Part shown: in pieces, positions 52,414-61,825 of the stretch
Layout: every line of letters begins with the position of its first letter
Numbering within the stretch: position 1 is the first letter of the stretch
Assembly (NCBI RefSeq): GCF_947331435.1
Contig: NZ_CAMZOF010000001.1
Location: 868,001-932,000, forward strand
Reading direction: 5' to 3'
Length of the DNA stretch: 64,000 nucleotides
Origin: Pelagibius sp. Alg239-R121
GTDB taxonomy: Bacteria; Pseudomonadota; Alphaproteobacteria; Kiloniellales; Kiloniellaceae
Notes under the pieces: generated by a model
The model's database searches: none
What the model was told of the DNA's origin: nothing
Seen by the model: only the letters and a program-made list of their open reading frames with translations
Made by a program: the position numbers and the translations under genes

Positions 52414-53001
52414 ATGAAATTTAAAGCATCTTTGGTAGCGGCCACTGGTTTGGCCGGAATGTTGGTTGCCTCGTCCGCTATGGCTTCCGAACCGCATGTT
52501 GCGCCCATGCAGGACTATGCGAACTCGACCGTTAAGAATTGGGTTGCCAATGCAGATCTGGTTGCCGCGATCAAGGCGCAGAACGAAAAGCACGCGGGCC
52601 TTGCCCAGGCTGATATCGATGCCATGGACAAGAAGTGGCGTGCCGAGACCGGCGCTTCCAGCCATCCGATGATTGATGAAGTTATGGGGCGTGCCGTCTC
52701 CAGCTTTCTTGCTCAGGTCAAAGACGAATCCGAAGGTCTGGTCACCGAAGTATTCGTTATGGATGCCAGAGGCCTCAACGTTGCACAGAGCGACGTCACG
52801 TCCGACTACTGGCAGGGCGACGAAGCCAAGTGGAAGAAGACCTACCTTGTCGGCCCGGATGCCGTCTTTGTCGATGAAGTCGAAGAAGACGAGTCGACCC
52901 AGACCTTCCAGTCACAGCTGAGCATGTCGATTGTCGACCCCGCGAGCGGCGAGGTGATCGGTGCGATCACCGTTGGCATGAACGTCGACGCCTTCTTGTA
53001 A
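52414..53001 (+). CDS. Exported PDC/Cache-like sensor protein without transmembrane output
   Basis: A 195-residue protein with a signal peptide (LVAATGLAGMLVASSAMA|SE). The mature part resembles a single Cache/PDC ligand-binding domain, with VTEVFVMDARGLNVAQSDVTSDYWQGDEAKW and a C-terminal SMSIVDPASGEVIGAITVGMN. There is no TM anchor or signalling domain, so it would act as a soluble periplasmic binding partner. A chemoreceptor gene follows 118 bp downstream, and a physical or functional link is plausible. Ribosome-binding site AGGTGG. Confidence 0.78.
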   Translation: MKFKASLVAATGLAGMLVASSAMASEPHVAPMQDYANSTVKNWVANADLVAAIKAQNEKHAGLAQADIDAMDKKWRAETGASSHPMIDEVMGRAVSSFLAQVKDESEGLVTEVFVMDARGLNVAQSDVTSDYWQGDEAKWKKTYLVGPDAVFVDEVEEDESTQTFQSQLSMSIVDPASGEVIGAITVGMNVDAFL

Positions 53002-53021
53002 TCGCTGTCTAACTATATGAC

Positions 53022-53076
53022 CTAGAGGCTGAATTACGCTTTTCGTTGGCTAAAATGAAAAGCGATCGGACTCTCG
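53022..53076 (+). repeat. Dispersed palindromic repeat, copy 7
   Basis: TAGAGGCTGAATTACGCTTT...TGAAAAGCGATCGGACTCTC, arms CGCTTTTC and GAAAAGCG. It is the closest relative of copy 2 at 10902. It separates the sensor-like gene from the chemoreceptor gene. Confidence 0.85.
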
Positions 53077-53119
53077 TACGAAGCTTAAATCACTAAACGT
53101 GGCATGATCGGGGATATCA

Positions 53120-54799
53120 ATGACTGAGCAACAAATGAATGTTAAACCGGGCTCCAATAGCGGGTCATCTATTCGTGGCTTAACGGTTGCTCGAAAGGTA
53201 TCCCTGGTCGCTGCGTTGGTGATTGCTGCCTGCTTCGCCGCAATGGTGACGACCAATGTCCTGAATGAGCGTAAGGCCCTAACGACGCAGGGTGAGCGTT
53301 CTTTCAAGACGATCACGAGCCTGCTGGCAACCAATGTTGCCGGAGGTTTGAAATGGAACAAGGCCGAATCAGTCGAAAAGGCCTATATCGAATTTGCCCA
53401 GGCTGAAGGCTCGGCAATTTCAAACATCATGACATTCAATCGTGATGGTGAGGAGGTAACCCGTTTTTCCTCGGACACGCTCGCGTCGTTCGATCTGTCC
53501 GAAGCTCCCCAGTGGGTTTCCGCGTCGGAAGGAGATCTCACGCCATACGTTGCGTCCATTAATGATCACATTGTGATCGTCGTGCCGCCGATTGGAAAAA
53601 AGGGTGAACCCGTTGGTCTTCTGGCTGTGGCCTGGAGTCTGGATAGCTTGAATGCATCGGTGTTCTCGGCCCTCATGGAGCAGATCATTGGTGCCGTTGT
53701 TGCTATGTTAGCACTCGTTGGTGTCTTGGCCTTTGCAACCACACGTATGGTTGGCCGCCCTCTTGCAGATATGACAGCAGCGATGCGTCTTCTGGCCGGC
53801 GGCGATTTAGACACGGATGTTCCGGCGCGCGACAAACGCGATGACATCGGTGCTATGGCGAATGCTGTGGAGGTTTTTAAACAGAACGCAATTGAAATGC
53901 GGCGACTGGAAGAAGACCAGGCAGCCGGCAAGGCAAAGGCTGAAGCCGACAAGCAGGCAGCAATGAACGCCATGGCCGATGCCTTCGAAGCTTCTGTTAT
54001 GGCTGTGGTCGATCAAGTGGCCAATGGCGCGGAAAATATGCAAAACACAGCCCAGGACATGTCGTCGTCGGCACAGTCCACCAGTGAACAGGCAAACAGT
54101 GTTTCCTCTGCCTCGGAGGTCACGACCAACAATGTGCAGGCTGTGGCGGCAGCTGCCGAACAGCTCTCCGGTTCAATTACGGAAATCAGCCGCCGGGTCG
54201 CCGAATCTTCTCAGATCTCGGGTGATGCGGTGACCCAGGTCGACCAAACCAATGGCGATGTCGAAGGGTTGTCCTCGGCGGCGAGAAAGATCGGTGACGT
54301 GATCAGCTTGATCTCGGACATCGCCGAGCAGACCAATTTGCTTGCCCTTAACGCAACGATCGAAGCAGCGCGTGCCGGCGAAGCGGGTAAAGGCTTTGCA
54401 GTGGTTGCCGGCGAGGTCAAGAACCTCGCATCGCAAACCGCTAAAGCCACCGATGAAATCGGCATCCAGATTGCGGCCATGCAGGCCGCAACGACCAGCG
54501 CTGTAGACTCCATCAAGAACATCGGCGGAACGATTTCCAAGGTTGACGAGGTGGCCGGCTCCATAGCCGCCGCCGTCGAGGAACAAGGTGCTGCAACCCA
54601 GGAAATCTCGCGAAACGTTCAAGAGGCAGCGACCGGGACCAGCGAGGTTTCGGCGACCATCGCGCAGGTCACCAAATCTGCGGATTCGACCGGACAATCC
54701 TCCAACGGTGTTCTGGCGGCCGCTGGCGAACTTGCCAGTCACTCAGACACCTTGCGGCGTGAAGTCATTGATTTCCTGAAGCAAGTGCGTGCCGCCTAG
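53120..54799 (+). CDS. Methyl-accepting chemotaxis protein
   Basis: A 559-residue chemoreceptor. A first TM (residues about 27-45), a periplasmic ligand region (about 46-175), a second TM (about 185-208), a HAMP domain (about 209-262, [20 protein letters not shown]), and a long coiled-coil MCP signalling domain whose hairpin tip reads [28 protein letters not shown]. No C-terminal pentapeptide for CheR docking is seen (ends VRAA). The upstream Cache-like protein may be its partner. The ribosome-binding site GGGGATAT precedes the ATG. Confidence 0.94.
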   Translation: MTEQQMNVKPGSNSGSSIRGLTVARKVSLVAALVIAACFAAMVTTNVLNERKALTTQGERSFKTITSLLATNVAGGLKWNKAESVEKAYIEFAQAEGSAISNIMTFNRDGEEVTRFSSDTLASFDLSEAPQWVSASEGDLTPYVASINDHIVIVVPPIGKKGEPVGLLAVAWSLDSLNASVFSALMEQIIGAVVAMLALVGVLAFATTRMVGRPLADMTAAMRLLAGGDLDTDVPARDKRDDIGAMANAVEVFKQNAIEMRRLEEDQAAGKAKAEADKQAAMNAMADAFEASVMAVVDQVANGAENMQNTAQDMSSSAQSTSEQANSVSSASEVTTNNVQAVAAAAEQLSGSITEISRRVAESSQISGDAVTQVDQTNGDVEGLSSAARKIGDVISLISDIAEQTNLLALNATIEAARAGEAGKGFAVVAGEVKNLASQTAKATDEIGIQIAAMQAATTSAVDSIKNIGGTISKVDEVAGSIAAAVEEQGAATQEISRNVQEAATGTSEVSATIAQVTKSADSTGQSSNGVLAAAGELASHSDTLRREVIDFLKQVRAA

Positions 54800-54882
54800 A
54801 GCGGATCAGGTTTGGTCGGAGCTTTTCTGGAACAAGACCGCTTTTCACTAACTCAGCAATAAGGTGAAGCAGGTTCTCAGAT
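54799..54882 (+). repeat. Dispersed palindromic repeat, long or double copy 8
   Basis: CTAGAGCGGATCAGG begins just after the chemoreceptor stop codon. A second part, CCGCTTTTCACTAACTCAGC...GGTTCTC, resembles copy 2. The two together look like a degenerate or compound copy. It lies between the convergent chemoreceptor and kinase genes. Confidence 0.55.
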
Positions 54883-54960
54883 CCAGAGCCACTGCCATAA
54901 TCCCTGATTCGAAAAGGGTCGCTGGTGTAGCGGCGTGACCAAAGAGAAGCGTATTGCCGC

Positions 54961-56274
54961 TTACACGCCTTCCTTCTTTTCCAGCATCCGCATGCTCAGT
55001 CTCGGGTCGCTCGGCTTGATCACGCGGTCGGCGGGGAAACTGATGGTGACAGTAGTTCCGGCTCCCGGTGCGCTTTCAATGTCCAGGTGTCCGCCATGCA
55101 GCTTGGAGAAGGAGTTGGAAAGGGGCAAACCCAGTCCAGTACCTTCGTAGCGCCGGCTGAGTGAGCTGTCGACCTGCCCGAAGGGCGTGAGCGCGGCCTC
55201 CAGATCTTCATCGGTCATACCAATACCGTTATCCGAAATGGCGATCTCGTGACCGCCGTGCGCCCCGAGCCGTGTAACCACCGTCACCCTGCCGCCGCCG
55301 CCGGTGAACTTGCGGGCATTGGAGCCGAGGTTCAGAAGAATTTGCCGGATCAGGCGCTCGTCGCCCCAGAGGTTGGGAATGTCGGGCGCGAGCTGGAGGT
55401 CGAGCTTGATTTGCTTGTCTTCCTGTTTGGCAACGATCAACTGGAAGCAATAGCTGACGACCTCTTCCAGATTTATCTCTTCTTCGTAGAGGTCGAGTTT
55501 TCCGGCTTCGATTTTCGACAGATCGAGAATGGAATTAATAATGCCGAGCAGGTGCAGCCCGCTGTTTTTCATATAACCGACGTACTCCCGGTAACGCCGG
55601 TCTCCCAGGGCACCGAAGAGTTCGTGTTCCATGACTTCTGAGAATCCGATTACCGCGTTCAATGGCGTGCGGAGCTCATGGCTCATGTTGGCCAGGAATT
55701 CGGACTTGCCGCGATTGGCTCGTTCGGCGGCTTCCTTGGCTGCAATGAATTCCTCCTGTGCGCGGACCTCCGCAGAGATATCGGTGCCGATTCCCCGATA
55801 GCCGATAAAGTTTCCGGCGTCGTCGAACAGCGGTTTGCCGCTGATGACATAACAGTGCACTTTGCCGTCCGAATGCACCCATTGAGTCCGAAGGTTGTTG
55901 AAGGGCTGCCGATCCTTGAGCAATTCCCAGTGCTGATCCCATTCGAGCTTCAGTTGCAGCGAAGGTGGAGGAAGGCGTTCCCATAGCTCTTTGCGGGTTT
56001 TTCCAAGAGATGTTTTCGGCGAAATTCCGGTGACAGCCTCATAGCGGTCGGAGAAATAGGTAAAGCGGAGATCGGCATCCATCTCCCAAAACCAGTCCGA
56101 GGCGATCTCGGCGATGTCCTGAAAACGCTGCTGACTTTGCCACAGAGCTTGTTCCGTGCGCATGCCCTCGGCATCGTCGCCCTGCAATTCGCGCACGCGA
56201 TCCTGTAGCCGCACGAGCTGCTCAAGAAGCTCGTCGTGGGTTAATCCGGAATATTCAGTCCGAACGTCGGACAT
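54961..56274 (-). CDS. PAS-domain sensor histidine kinase
   Basis: A 437-residue cytoplasmic kinase: an N-terminal coiled coil with LVRLQDRVRELQGDDAEGM, a PAS/PAC region (about 55-180, FWEMDADLRFTYFSDRYEAVTG and the PAC segment GYRGIGTDIS), the HisKA His in ANMSHELRTPLNAVIGFSEV, and a HATPase_c domain (N-box LLNLGSNARKF, G-box DNGIGM and GTGLGLPLSNSF). There is no TM or receiver domain. The ATG at 56274 has GGGAGG upstream. The cognate regulator is not adjacent; the isolated Hpt protein at 2985 is too far to claim as partner. Convergent with the chemoreceptor gene. Confidence 0.93.
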   Translation of the reverse strand: MSDVRTEYSGLTHDELLEQLVRLQDRVRELQGDDAEGMRTEQALWQSQQRFQDIAEIASDWFWEMDADLRFTYFSDRYEAVTGISPKTSLGKTRKELWERLPPPSLQLKLEWDQHWELLKDRQPFNNLRTQWVHSDGKVHCYVISGKPLFDDAGNFIGYRGIGTDISAEVRAQEEFIAAKEAAERANRGKSEFLANMSHELRTPLNAVIGFSEVMEHELFGALGDRRYREYVGYMKNSGLHLLGIINSILDLSKIEAGKLDLYEEEINLEEVVSYCFQLIVAKQEDKQIKLDLQLAPDIPNLWGDERLIRQILLNLGSNARKFTGGGGRVTVVTRLGAHGGHEIAISDNGIGMTDEDLEAALTPFGQVDSSLSRRYEGTGLGLPLSNSFSKLHGGHLDIESAPGAGTTVTISFPADRVIKPSDPRLSMRMLEKKEGV

Positions 56275-56301
56275 ACAGCCTCCCATATCCAGGGCAGCGT
56301 G

Positions 56302-56356
56302 TTCTAGAACCTGATCAATTTCACTGTATCAGCGAAAATCGCGAATCAACCTCTAT
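56302..56356 (-). repeat. Dispersed palindromic repeat, copy 9 (inverted orientation)
   Basis: On the minus strand it reads TAGAGGTTGATTCGCG...AATTGATCAGGTTCTAG, matching copy 7 in orientation and ends. It lies head-to-head with copy 10, ten bases apart, upstream of the kinase gene. Confidence 0.75.
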
Positions 56357-56365
56357 TTTAATAGG

Positions 56366-56420
56366 TTAGAGGGCGAATCATGTTCTTGATTCTTTCCATC
56401 AAGATTGTCCGCACTCTAGA
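56366..56420 (+). repeat. Dispersed palindromic repeat, copy 10
   Basis: TTAGAGGGCGAATCATG...GATTGTCCGCACTCTAGA with arms GTTCTTGAT and ATCAAGAT, close to copies 5 and 12. It forms a back-to-back pair with copy 9. Confidence 0.85.
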
Positions 56421-56522
56421 AACTCTATGACAATAGTGCAAAGTTAACGATTGGTGCGAGGATTAAACCTTCACCCGGTTTCTGTCTAGAGTCGGATCGG
56501 CAGCCACGGAGCGGTTCACGCT

Positions 56523-57221
56523 TTAGTTTGATTCCCTCGGCTTGAGGTGGGCATGCCAGCGCTTCTCAAGCTGTCTGAAGCCCCAGACGATCAGGAATGT
56601 GAGTGCCATATAGAAGATGGCAGCCGTGATGAAGGCTTCGTAGGGACTGTAGTATCGTGAATTGATGATGCGGGCGGCACCGGTTATGTCGACGAGTGTA
56701 ATCAGGCTGGCCACGGCGCTGCCGTGCAGCATGAAGATCACTTCATTTGCATAAGCCGGCAGGGCGCGCCTGAAGGCACTTGGCAGGACAATCCGGCGTA
56801 GAACACGGCCGCGAGACATTCCGCACGCGCGGGCAGCTTCTATCTCACCGAAGGGAGTTGCGACGATTGCGCCGCGGATGATCTCCGTGGTGTAGGCGGC
56901 CGTATTAAGCGTAAAGGCCAGCAGGGCGTACCAGTAGGCATCCTGCAGGAATGTCCAGGATTTACTGAGTTCCTTTACAAACTCCAACTGGCCGAGCCCG
57001 TAGTAGAACAGGAACATTTGGACGAGTAGAGGGGTTCCACGGAAGCAGTACGTAAAGAGCCAGACCGGGCCCGAGATAAACAGGCGTTCGGTCGAACGCA
57101 TGACGGCGAAGGGTATGGAAAGCACCAAACCGACGAGCAATGACAGAGAGACCAGCTGCACGGTCAGCCAAAGACCGTTCACATACTCTGAAATATTTTC
57201 AGTGATGATGGAAAAATCCAT
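56523..57221 (-). CDS. Polar amino-acid ABC transporter permease (HisM/ArtM-like)
   Basis: A 232-residue inner-membrane permease with about five TM helices and the EAA loop EIEAARACGMSRGRVLRRIVLP (residues about 135-155), the docking site for the ATPase. A conserved segment FRGTPLLVQMFLFYYGLGQ is typical of the histidine/arginine/opine importer subfamily. The ATG at 57221 is used; a TTG six bases earlier is in frame. It is the last gene of a four-gene import operon. Confidence 0.94.
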   Translation of the reverse strand: MDFSIITENISEYVNGLWLTVQLVSLSLLVGLVLSIPFAVMRSTERLFISGPVWLFTYCFRGTPLLVQMFLFYYGLGQLEFVKELSKSWTFLQDAYWYALLAFTLNTAAYTTEIIRGAIVATPFGEIEAARACGMSRGRVLRRIVLPSAFRRALPAYANEVIFMLHGSAVASLITLVDITGAARIINSRYYSPYEAFITAAIFYMALTFLIVWGFRQLEKRWHAHLKPRESN

Positions 57222-57235
57222 GGTCAATTCGCCAT

Positions 57236-57925
57236 CTAAACGCGCCGGACGCCAGCGCTATAATGGTTCTCTGCCCAGCGTAGCGCTAGAACAGATACCG
57301 TCGTAAAGGCTAGGAACAGGAAAGCCACTGATAAGTAAAAGGGAAAGGGGTCTCGAGTCGCCCCGGCCGCAAGACCGGCTTTTCGGACCATATCCTCCAG
57401 TCCGATGACCGACACGAGCGCCGTGGTTTTCATTAGAACCAGCCAGTTGTTGCCGAAACCCGGCAGGGCATGCCGCATCATTTGCGGAATCAGTATTCGT
57501 ATCAACACTTGGCGTCGGGACATGCCGTAGGCTGCACCCGCTTCCAGCAATCCGACGGGAACCGCAAGGATAGCGCCCCGAAAGGTTTCGCCCATGTAGG
57601 CGCCGAAGATGAAACCAATCGTAATCGTTCCCGCGATAAAGGGATTGATGTCGACGTAGTCTTCGTAGCCCAGCATCGGTGCGATGTCGTTCACTAGGAT
57701 TTGGCCGCCGAAAAAGATCAGGAGCATCAGCACCAGATCCGGAACGCCGCGGATGATTGTCGTATAGATGGTTGCGGTGATCACGGCAGGACGTACGCCC
57801 GAAAGCTTGGCCAGTGCTGTCATCAGTCCGAGTGCCATAGCGATCACGAGCGAGACCAGCGCGACCGCGACGGTCAGACTTGCTCCGTCGAGAATAGATG
57901 CACCGTAACCGTGGAGGTCAAACAT
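57236..57925 (-). CDS. Polar amino-acid ABC transporter permease (HisQ/ArtQ-like)
   Basis: A 229-residue permease, the heterodimer partner of the downstream one. TM helices and the EAA motif (LEAGAAYGMSRRQVLIRILIPQM) are visible, as is IRGVPDLVLMLLIFFGGQ. It lies 137 bp downstream of the solute-binding protein gene and 14 bp upstream of the second permease gene. Confidence 0.94.
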   Translation of the reverse strand: MFDLHGYGASILDGASLTVAVALVSLVIAMALGLMTALAKLSGVRPAVITATIYTTIIRGVPDLVLMLLIFFGGQILVNDIAPMLGYEDYVDINPFIAGTITIGFIFGAYMGETFRGAILAVPVGLLEAGAAYGMSRRQVLIRILIPQMMRHALPGFGNNWLVLMKTTALVSVIGLEDMVRKAGLAAGATRDPFPFYLSVAFLFLAFTTVSVLALRWAENHYSAGVRRV

Positions 57926-58062
57926 GAAACCGTCGTAGCGCTGCTAGGGGCACTCGAAGCCGTGCTTTTCCGGTCGAGTAAAAAGTTCGCCGAGGCCCCC
58001 CGCCGCAGGCCATCGGGCGCTGCAGCGGGAATACGGGCCTCATTGATCGAAGAACGTCAGGC

Positions 58063-58857
58063 TTATTCGCCGTAGATATTGAAGTCGAAGTACTTGTCCT
58101 GGATCGCTTTGTAGGTGCCATTTGCACGGATTGCGGCGATGGCGTCATTCAATTTGACCTGCAGATCGTCATCGTTTTTGCGGATGGCGATTCCCGCACC
58201 GTCGCCGAAGTATTTCGGATCGGAAAAATCGGGGCCGACGAATTCATAACCGTTACCGGCGTCGGTTTGTAAAAAGCCGTCGTTCAGAGCGACCGAGTCC
58301 GCAAGCAGCAGATCGACACGGCCGGCGGTCATATCCAGATAAGCCTCGTCTTGAGTTCCATAGCGCTTGATTTCCAGGGTATCGCCGAACTCTTCGGTTA
58401 GGAAGTTGTCATGGATGGTCGCACGCTGAACACCGACGCTCTTGCCCTTCAGAGAATCCTTGGAAATTTCGATGCCGGAGCCAGCTTTGCGGACAAACTT
58501 TGCTGGAGTCTGATAGTACTTGTTGGTGAAAGAGACTTTCTTTTTGCGCTCTTCGGTGATCGACATGGACGCGACAATCGCATCGTATTTTTTCGCCAGG
58601 AGAGCTGGAATGATGCCGTCCCAATCTTGCGCGACCATGGTGCATTCGGCCTTCATTTCGGCGCAGAGGGCATTGGCGATATCGATATCGAAGCCTTTCA
58701 GTTCGCCGCTGGGTGTTGTTTCGCTGAAGGGCGGGTAGGCGCCTTCGACACCGATGCGCAGTTTCTTCCAGTCTTTGGCACCCACATCCGAGGCGGCGAA
58801 CTGACCGGCGCCAAAGGTGAAGGCAGCGGCAACCGCGACTGCAAAGAGCTTTTTCAT
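58063..58857 (-). CDS. Periplasmic polar amino-acid-binding protein of ABC transporter
   Basis: A 264-residue SBP_bac_3-type binding protein with a signal peptide (MKKLFAVAVAAAFTFGAGQFA). The lysine/arginine/ornithine-binding family hallmarks are IGVEGAYPPFSETTPSGELKGFDIDIANALC, DWDGIIPALLAKKYDAIVASMSIT, the ligand Asp/Arg contacts and a C-terminal WYKAI-like GTYKAIQDKYFDFNIYGE. Ligand is probably a basic or polar amino acid. GGGAG ribosome-binding site. Next gene after the ATPase in the operon. Confidence 0.95.
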   Translation of the reverse strand: MKKLFAVAVAAAFTFGAGQFAASDVGAKDWKKLRIGVEGAYPPFSETTPSGELKGFDIDIANALCAEMKAECTMVAQDWDGIIPALLAKKYDAIVASMSITEERKKKVSFTNKYYQTPAKFVRKAGSGIEISKDSLKGKSVGVQRATIHDNFLTEEFGDTLEIKRYGTQDEAYLDMTAGRVDLLLADSVALNDGFLQTDAGNGYEFVGPDFSDPKYFGDGAGIAIRKNDDDLQVKLNDAIAAIRANGTYKAIQDKYFDFNIYGE

Positions 58858-58925
58858 AATGATTCTCCCATACTCAATTTTACAATCTTAAAGTCTTCTG
58901 TTTCAGAAGCCTTGTTTTAGATCCT

Positions 58926-59723
58926 CTACTTGAGGTTCCCGGCCAAAAATTGCTGGAATCGCTCAGATTTCGGATGCTCGAAAACTTCCTGCGGTGGGCC
59001 GGCTTCTTCGATCCGGCCTTCGTGCAGAAAGATCGTCTCGCTCGAGACTTCCCTGGCAAAGCCCATTTCATGTGTGACCACGATCATCGTCCGGCCCTCT
59101 TCGGCGAGATCCTTCATAACGCGCAGGACCTCGTTTACCAGTTCGGGATCAAGGGCCGATGTAGGCTCATCGAACAGCATGACGTCAGGATCCATCGCCA
59201 ATGCCCTTGCAATGGCAACGCGTTGCTGCTGACCGCCGGAAAGATGCGCCGGATAGTCGTTTTTGCGGGCATGGATGCCGACCTTCTCAAGCAAGGCTTC
59301 AGCTTGTTCGATCGCTTCGCGCTTTGGACGTTTCAAGACGTGAACCGGGGCCTCGATAACGTTCTGCAGTACGGTCATATGAGACCAGAGATTGAAGCTT
59401 TGAAATACCATGGCCAGACGTGTGCGCAGCCGCTCGACCTGTGCTCGGTCGGAAGGAGCCGGCTCTCCGCGTTTGTTTGTCTCCATGCGGATGAGTTCGT
59501 CGCCAACGTAGACCTGACCGGAATTCGGTGTCTCCAGAAGGTTGATACAGCGCAAAAAGGTGCTTTTGCCCGATCCACTGGATCCGAGCATGGCGATCAC
59601 GTCGCCTTTTTTTGCGGAAAGCGAAACGCCCTTTAAGACCTCAAGAGTCCCAAAACTCTTGTGGATATCCTCGCAAACCAATGCGTGGTGCTCGGCGGCC
59701 CTCGCCGTAGCCGGCTCCGGCAT
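58926..59723 (-). CDS. Polar amino-acid ABC transporter ATPase (HisP/ArtP-like)
   Basis: A 265-residue ABC ATPase: Walker [10 protein letters not shown], the Q-loop [13 protein letters not shown], signature [17 protein letters not shown], Walker [13 protein letters not shown] and switch His [11 protein letters not shown]. The insertion [23 protein letters not shown] after Walker A is typical of HisP. It is the first gene of the operon ATPase-SBP-permease-permease. The upstream 300 bp spacer carries two dispersed palindromes but no gene. Confidence 0.96.
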   Translation of the reverse strand: MPEPATARAAEHHALVCEDIHKSFGTLEVLKGVSLSAKKGDVIAMLGSSGSGKSTFLRCINLLETPNSGQVYVGDELIRMETNKRGEPAPSDRAQVERLRTRLAMVFQSFNLWSHMTVLQNVIEAPVHVLKRPKREAIEQAEALLEKVGIHARKNDYPAHLSGGQQQRVAIARALAMDPDVMLFDEPTSALDPELVNEVLRVMKDLAEEGRTMIVVTHEMGFAREVSSETIFLHEGRIEEAGPPQEVFEHPKSERFQQFLAGNLK

Positions 59724-59909
59724 AATATGATCCCTGCAATCAATGCCGTTTTTTACGGCTTTGATTGAACGTTAGATAGGTTTCTCCACGAGTCAAAGGA
59801 AAAACGCGGCCTGTCACAGCCCGGCAATGCGCACTGTAGTCCGGATATTGTTTTCAGGTGCGCTCGGAATATTGGGCTGCGGCCACACATTAAGCGGCAA
59901 CTCGAACTA

Positions 59910-59960
59910 TTAGAGTCTGGCGCAAATTTTCTCTTGTTCAGTGAATAAGATCTGACTCTG
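59910..59960 (+). repeat. Dispersed palindromic repeat, copy 11
   Basis: TTAGAGTCTGGCGCAAATTT...CAGTGAATAAGATCTGACTCTG. Ends match the family but the central arms are poorer. It sits in tandem with copy 12 in the spacer between the ABC operon and ccmI. The rest of 59724-60023 holds no visible gene. Confidence 0.7.
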
Positions 59961-59970
59961 TTTCAATGTC

Positions 59971-60027
59971 TTAGAGGGCGGTTCTCGTTTTTTGACTGCC
60001 GCCGTCAAAAAAACGATCACATTCTAA
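59971..60027 (+). repeat. Dispersed palindromic repeat, copy 12 (near-perfect arms; forms the ccmI stop codon)
   Basis: TTAGAGGGCGG...CGATCACATTCTAAAG with arms CGTTTTTTGAC and GTCAAAAAAACG (one extra A). The right end TTCTA supplies the TAG stop codon (complement 60024-60026) of ccmI, so insertion or evolution of this element has trimmed or defined the end of ccmI. Confidence 0.85.
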
Positions 60028-61223
60028 AGACCGAGTTCCGACCGAGCTCGGGCAATGGCCGCCTCAGCCTGCGGCTCCTGGGGTTGACCGGCAAAGGCCT
60101 CTGACGCCCGGGCGAGCGCTTGCCGTGCCTTGGCCGGTTCCTGAAGAACGCTATAGGCGCGTGCGAGGCGGAGCCATCCTTCCAGGTCGGCAGGTTGGCT
60201 ATCCAGGCGTTCCGCGAGGCGATCGACCATGGAGCGGATAAAGGCCATCTGTTCCTCACCCGACATCCTGCTGGCAGCTTCCACGTCATCTGCACTGGGC
60301 TGCGGCATGGCCGAACCCTCTGCTGCGTCGCTTGCTTCCGACTCTCCGGAAGAGGTTTGCCGTGCCGCGATCGCAGTTTCGAGCTGGGCTATACGCTGTT
60401 GCAAGAGGGGATGCCAGGGTGTGCCCGGACTTGACCGCTCCAGGACGTTGGTCCAAATGCGCAACGCCGCCGGCAGGCGGCCATCTTGAGCCAAAGCCAA
60501 GCCACTGTAGTACAGGGACTTCATATTACCCGAATCCAAGGTGATGGCCTCCGCAAAGGCACGGCGCGCTTCGGTGTTCACCTCACCACCGGATGCTGCC
60601 ACCAGGGCTTCGCCCAGCGATGCATAGAGTTGGGGTTCCTTTGCGCCAAGATCGATTGCTCGGCGGTAGGCATTGGCAGAGTCGAGAAAGCGGTTTAGAT
60701 CGCCATAGGCGCCGGCAAGCAGAAGCCAGGCATGGGCATCCAAGCCCTGGGCCTGAACTCGTTGTTCCAGCTGGGTGATTTCACTCTGCAGGTCGCCAGT
60801 CATGGCTTTCTGGAATTCGTTCTCCAAGGCGCGCCGGTCTGCGTAGGGGACTGCAGGAAGATTCGGAGATCCAAGATTTAGATAAAGCCCAAGTGCCAGT
60901 CCGGGAAGGGCTGCGGCCAGGAACCAAGCCATCCAACGGCTTGCTCCGCCTCGCCCGTCAGGATGCGCGTCGCCAGCGCTTGCTTCGTTGGTCTCGGCAA
61001 CCGCCAACATCCGGCGCTCGATTTCGAGGCGTGCAGAGCTTGCCTGCACTTCATTCAGCAGACCCCGATCCAGGTCGCGATCGATCTCGGTAAGCTGATC
61101 CTTGTAGACGGTCAGATCAAAGGCACTTCTCGGGCCATGATCCGCACGGGATCTTAACAAAGTGTTCATTAGGACCGCGACACAGATGGCGGTGAGAACC
61201 GCGGCAATAATCCAAATCATCAT
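60024..61223 (-). CDS. ccmI: Cytochrome c-type biogenesis protein CcmI
   Basis: A 399-residue protein of the apocytochrome c chaperone arm. Two N-terminal TM helices flank a cytoplasmic loop with a leucine-rich coiled coil (IWIIAAVLTAICVAVLMNTLL; RSAFDLTVYKDQLTEIDRDLDRG; then a second helix around FLAAALPGLALGLYL). The C-terminal periplasmic part is TPR-rich (AWLLLAGAYGDLNRFLDSANAYRRAIDL and AYSVLQEPAKARQALARASEAF). The ATG overlaps the ccmH stop by ATGA. Its stop codon lies inside dispersed repeat copy 12. Confidence 0.93.
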   Translation of the reverse strand: MMIWIIAAVLTAICVAVLMNTLLRSRADHGPRSAFDLTVYKDQLTEIDRDLDRGLLNEVQASSARLEIERRMLAVAETNEASAGDAHPDGRGGASRWMAWFLAAALPGLALGLYLNLGSPNLPAVPYADRRALENEFQKAMTGDLQSEITQLEQRVQAQGLDAHAWLLLAGAYGDLNRFLDSANAYRRAIDLGAKEPQLYASLGEALVAASGGEVNTEARRAFAEAITLDSGNMKSLYYSGLALAQDGRLPAALRIWTNVLERSSPGTPWHPLLQQRIAQLETAIAARQTSSGESEASDAAEGSAMPQPSADDVEAASRMSGEEQMAFIRSMVDRLAERLDSQPADLEGWLRLARAYSVLQEPAKARQALARASEAFAGQPQEPQAEAAIARARSELGL

Positions 61224-61825
61224 GAGTCGAGTCTTCCCGAAGGAGCCGTCCGGGTTGCGGTTTGCGGAGCGTCGACAGCCGTTTCCTCCTGCGGCGTGTC
61301 GGCCAGGATTTGTCCGAGGCGCAGTTTCTCCTGCGCCGACAGCGGTGTCTGCACATCGTTGTCGGCCCGCCGCTTGAGGCGCACGAAATAGGATGCAACC
61401 GCCAGCGCGCCCAACACGAACACGACGGCCGGGCCGAACCACAGGATGTAGGTTGCCGGTTTGACCGGTGGACGCAGCAAGACGAAATCGCCGTAGCGGG
61501 CGACCAGATAGTCCAGCACCTGCTGATCACTGTCGCCCCCGACCAAGCGTTCACGCACGAGGAGGCGCAGATCCTTGGCCAACTGGGCATTGGAAGAATC
61601 GATAGACTCGTTCTGACAGACCAGGCAGCGAATCTCTTTCGACAGTTCTCGGGCCCGGGCTTCGAGGAGCGGGTCCGACAGAACCTCGTCCGGTTCGACT
61701 GCAAGGGTTGGGAAAGCGAAAATAATCAGGCAAAGGAACAAGACACCTGATCCTACCCGACGCCATCCAGCCGAAAAACATTTCTCCGGGTTTGCGGAAA
61801 GCCGTTTTCTATGGGACCGGGTCAC
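61220..61825 (-). CDS. ccmH: Cytochrome c-type biogenesis protein CcmH (CycL)
   Basis: A 201-residue thioredoxin-like-partner protein with a signal/anchor (VLFLCLIIFAFPTLA), the LRCxxC haem-ligation motif IRCLVCQNESIDSSNAQLAKDLR (its two Cys reduce apocytochrome) and a C-terminal TM helix (FGPAVVFVLGALAVASYFVRL). The GTG start overlaps the ccmG stop by GTGA. The upstream frame remains open to 61957, but that part overlaps ccmG and carries no homology. Confidence 0.93.
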   Translation of the reverse strand: MTRSHRKRLSANPEKCFSAGWRRVGSGVLFLCLIIFAFPTLAVEPDEVLSDPLLEARARELSKEIRCLVCQNESIDSSNAQLAKDLRLLVRERLVGGDSDQQVLDYLVARYGDFVLLRPPVKPATYILWFGPAVVFVLGALAVASYFVRLKRRADNDVQTPLSAQEKLRLGQILADTPQEETAVDAPQTATRTAPSGRLDS

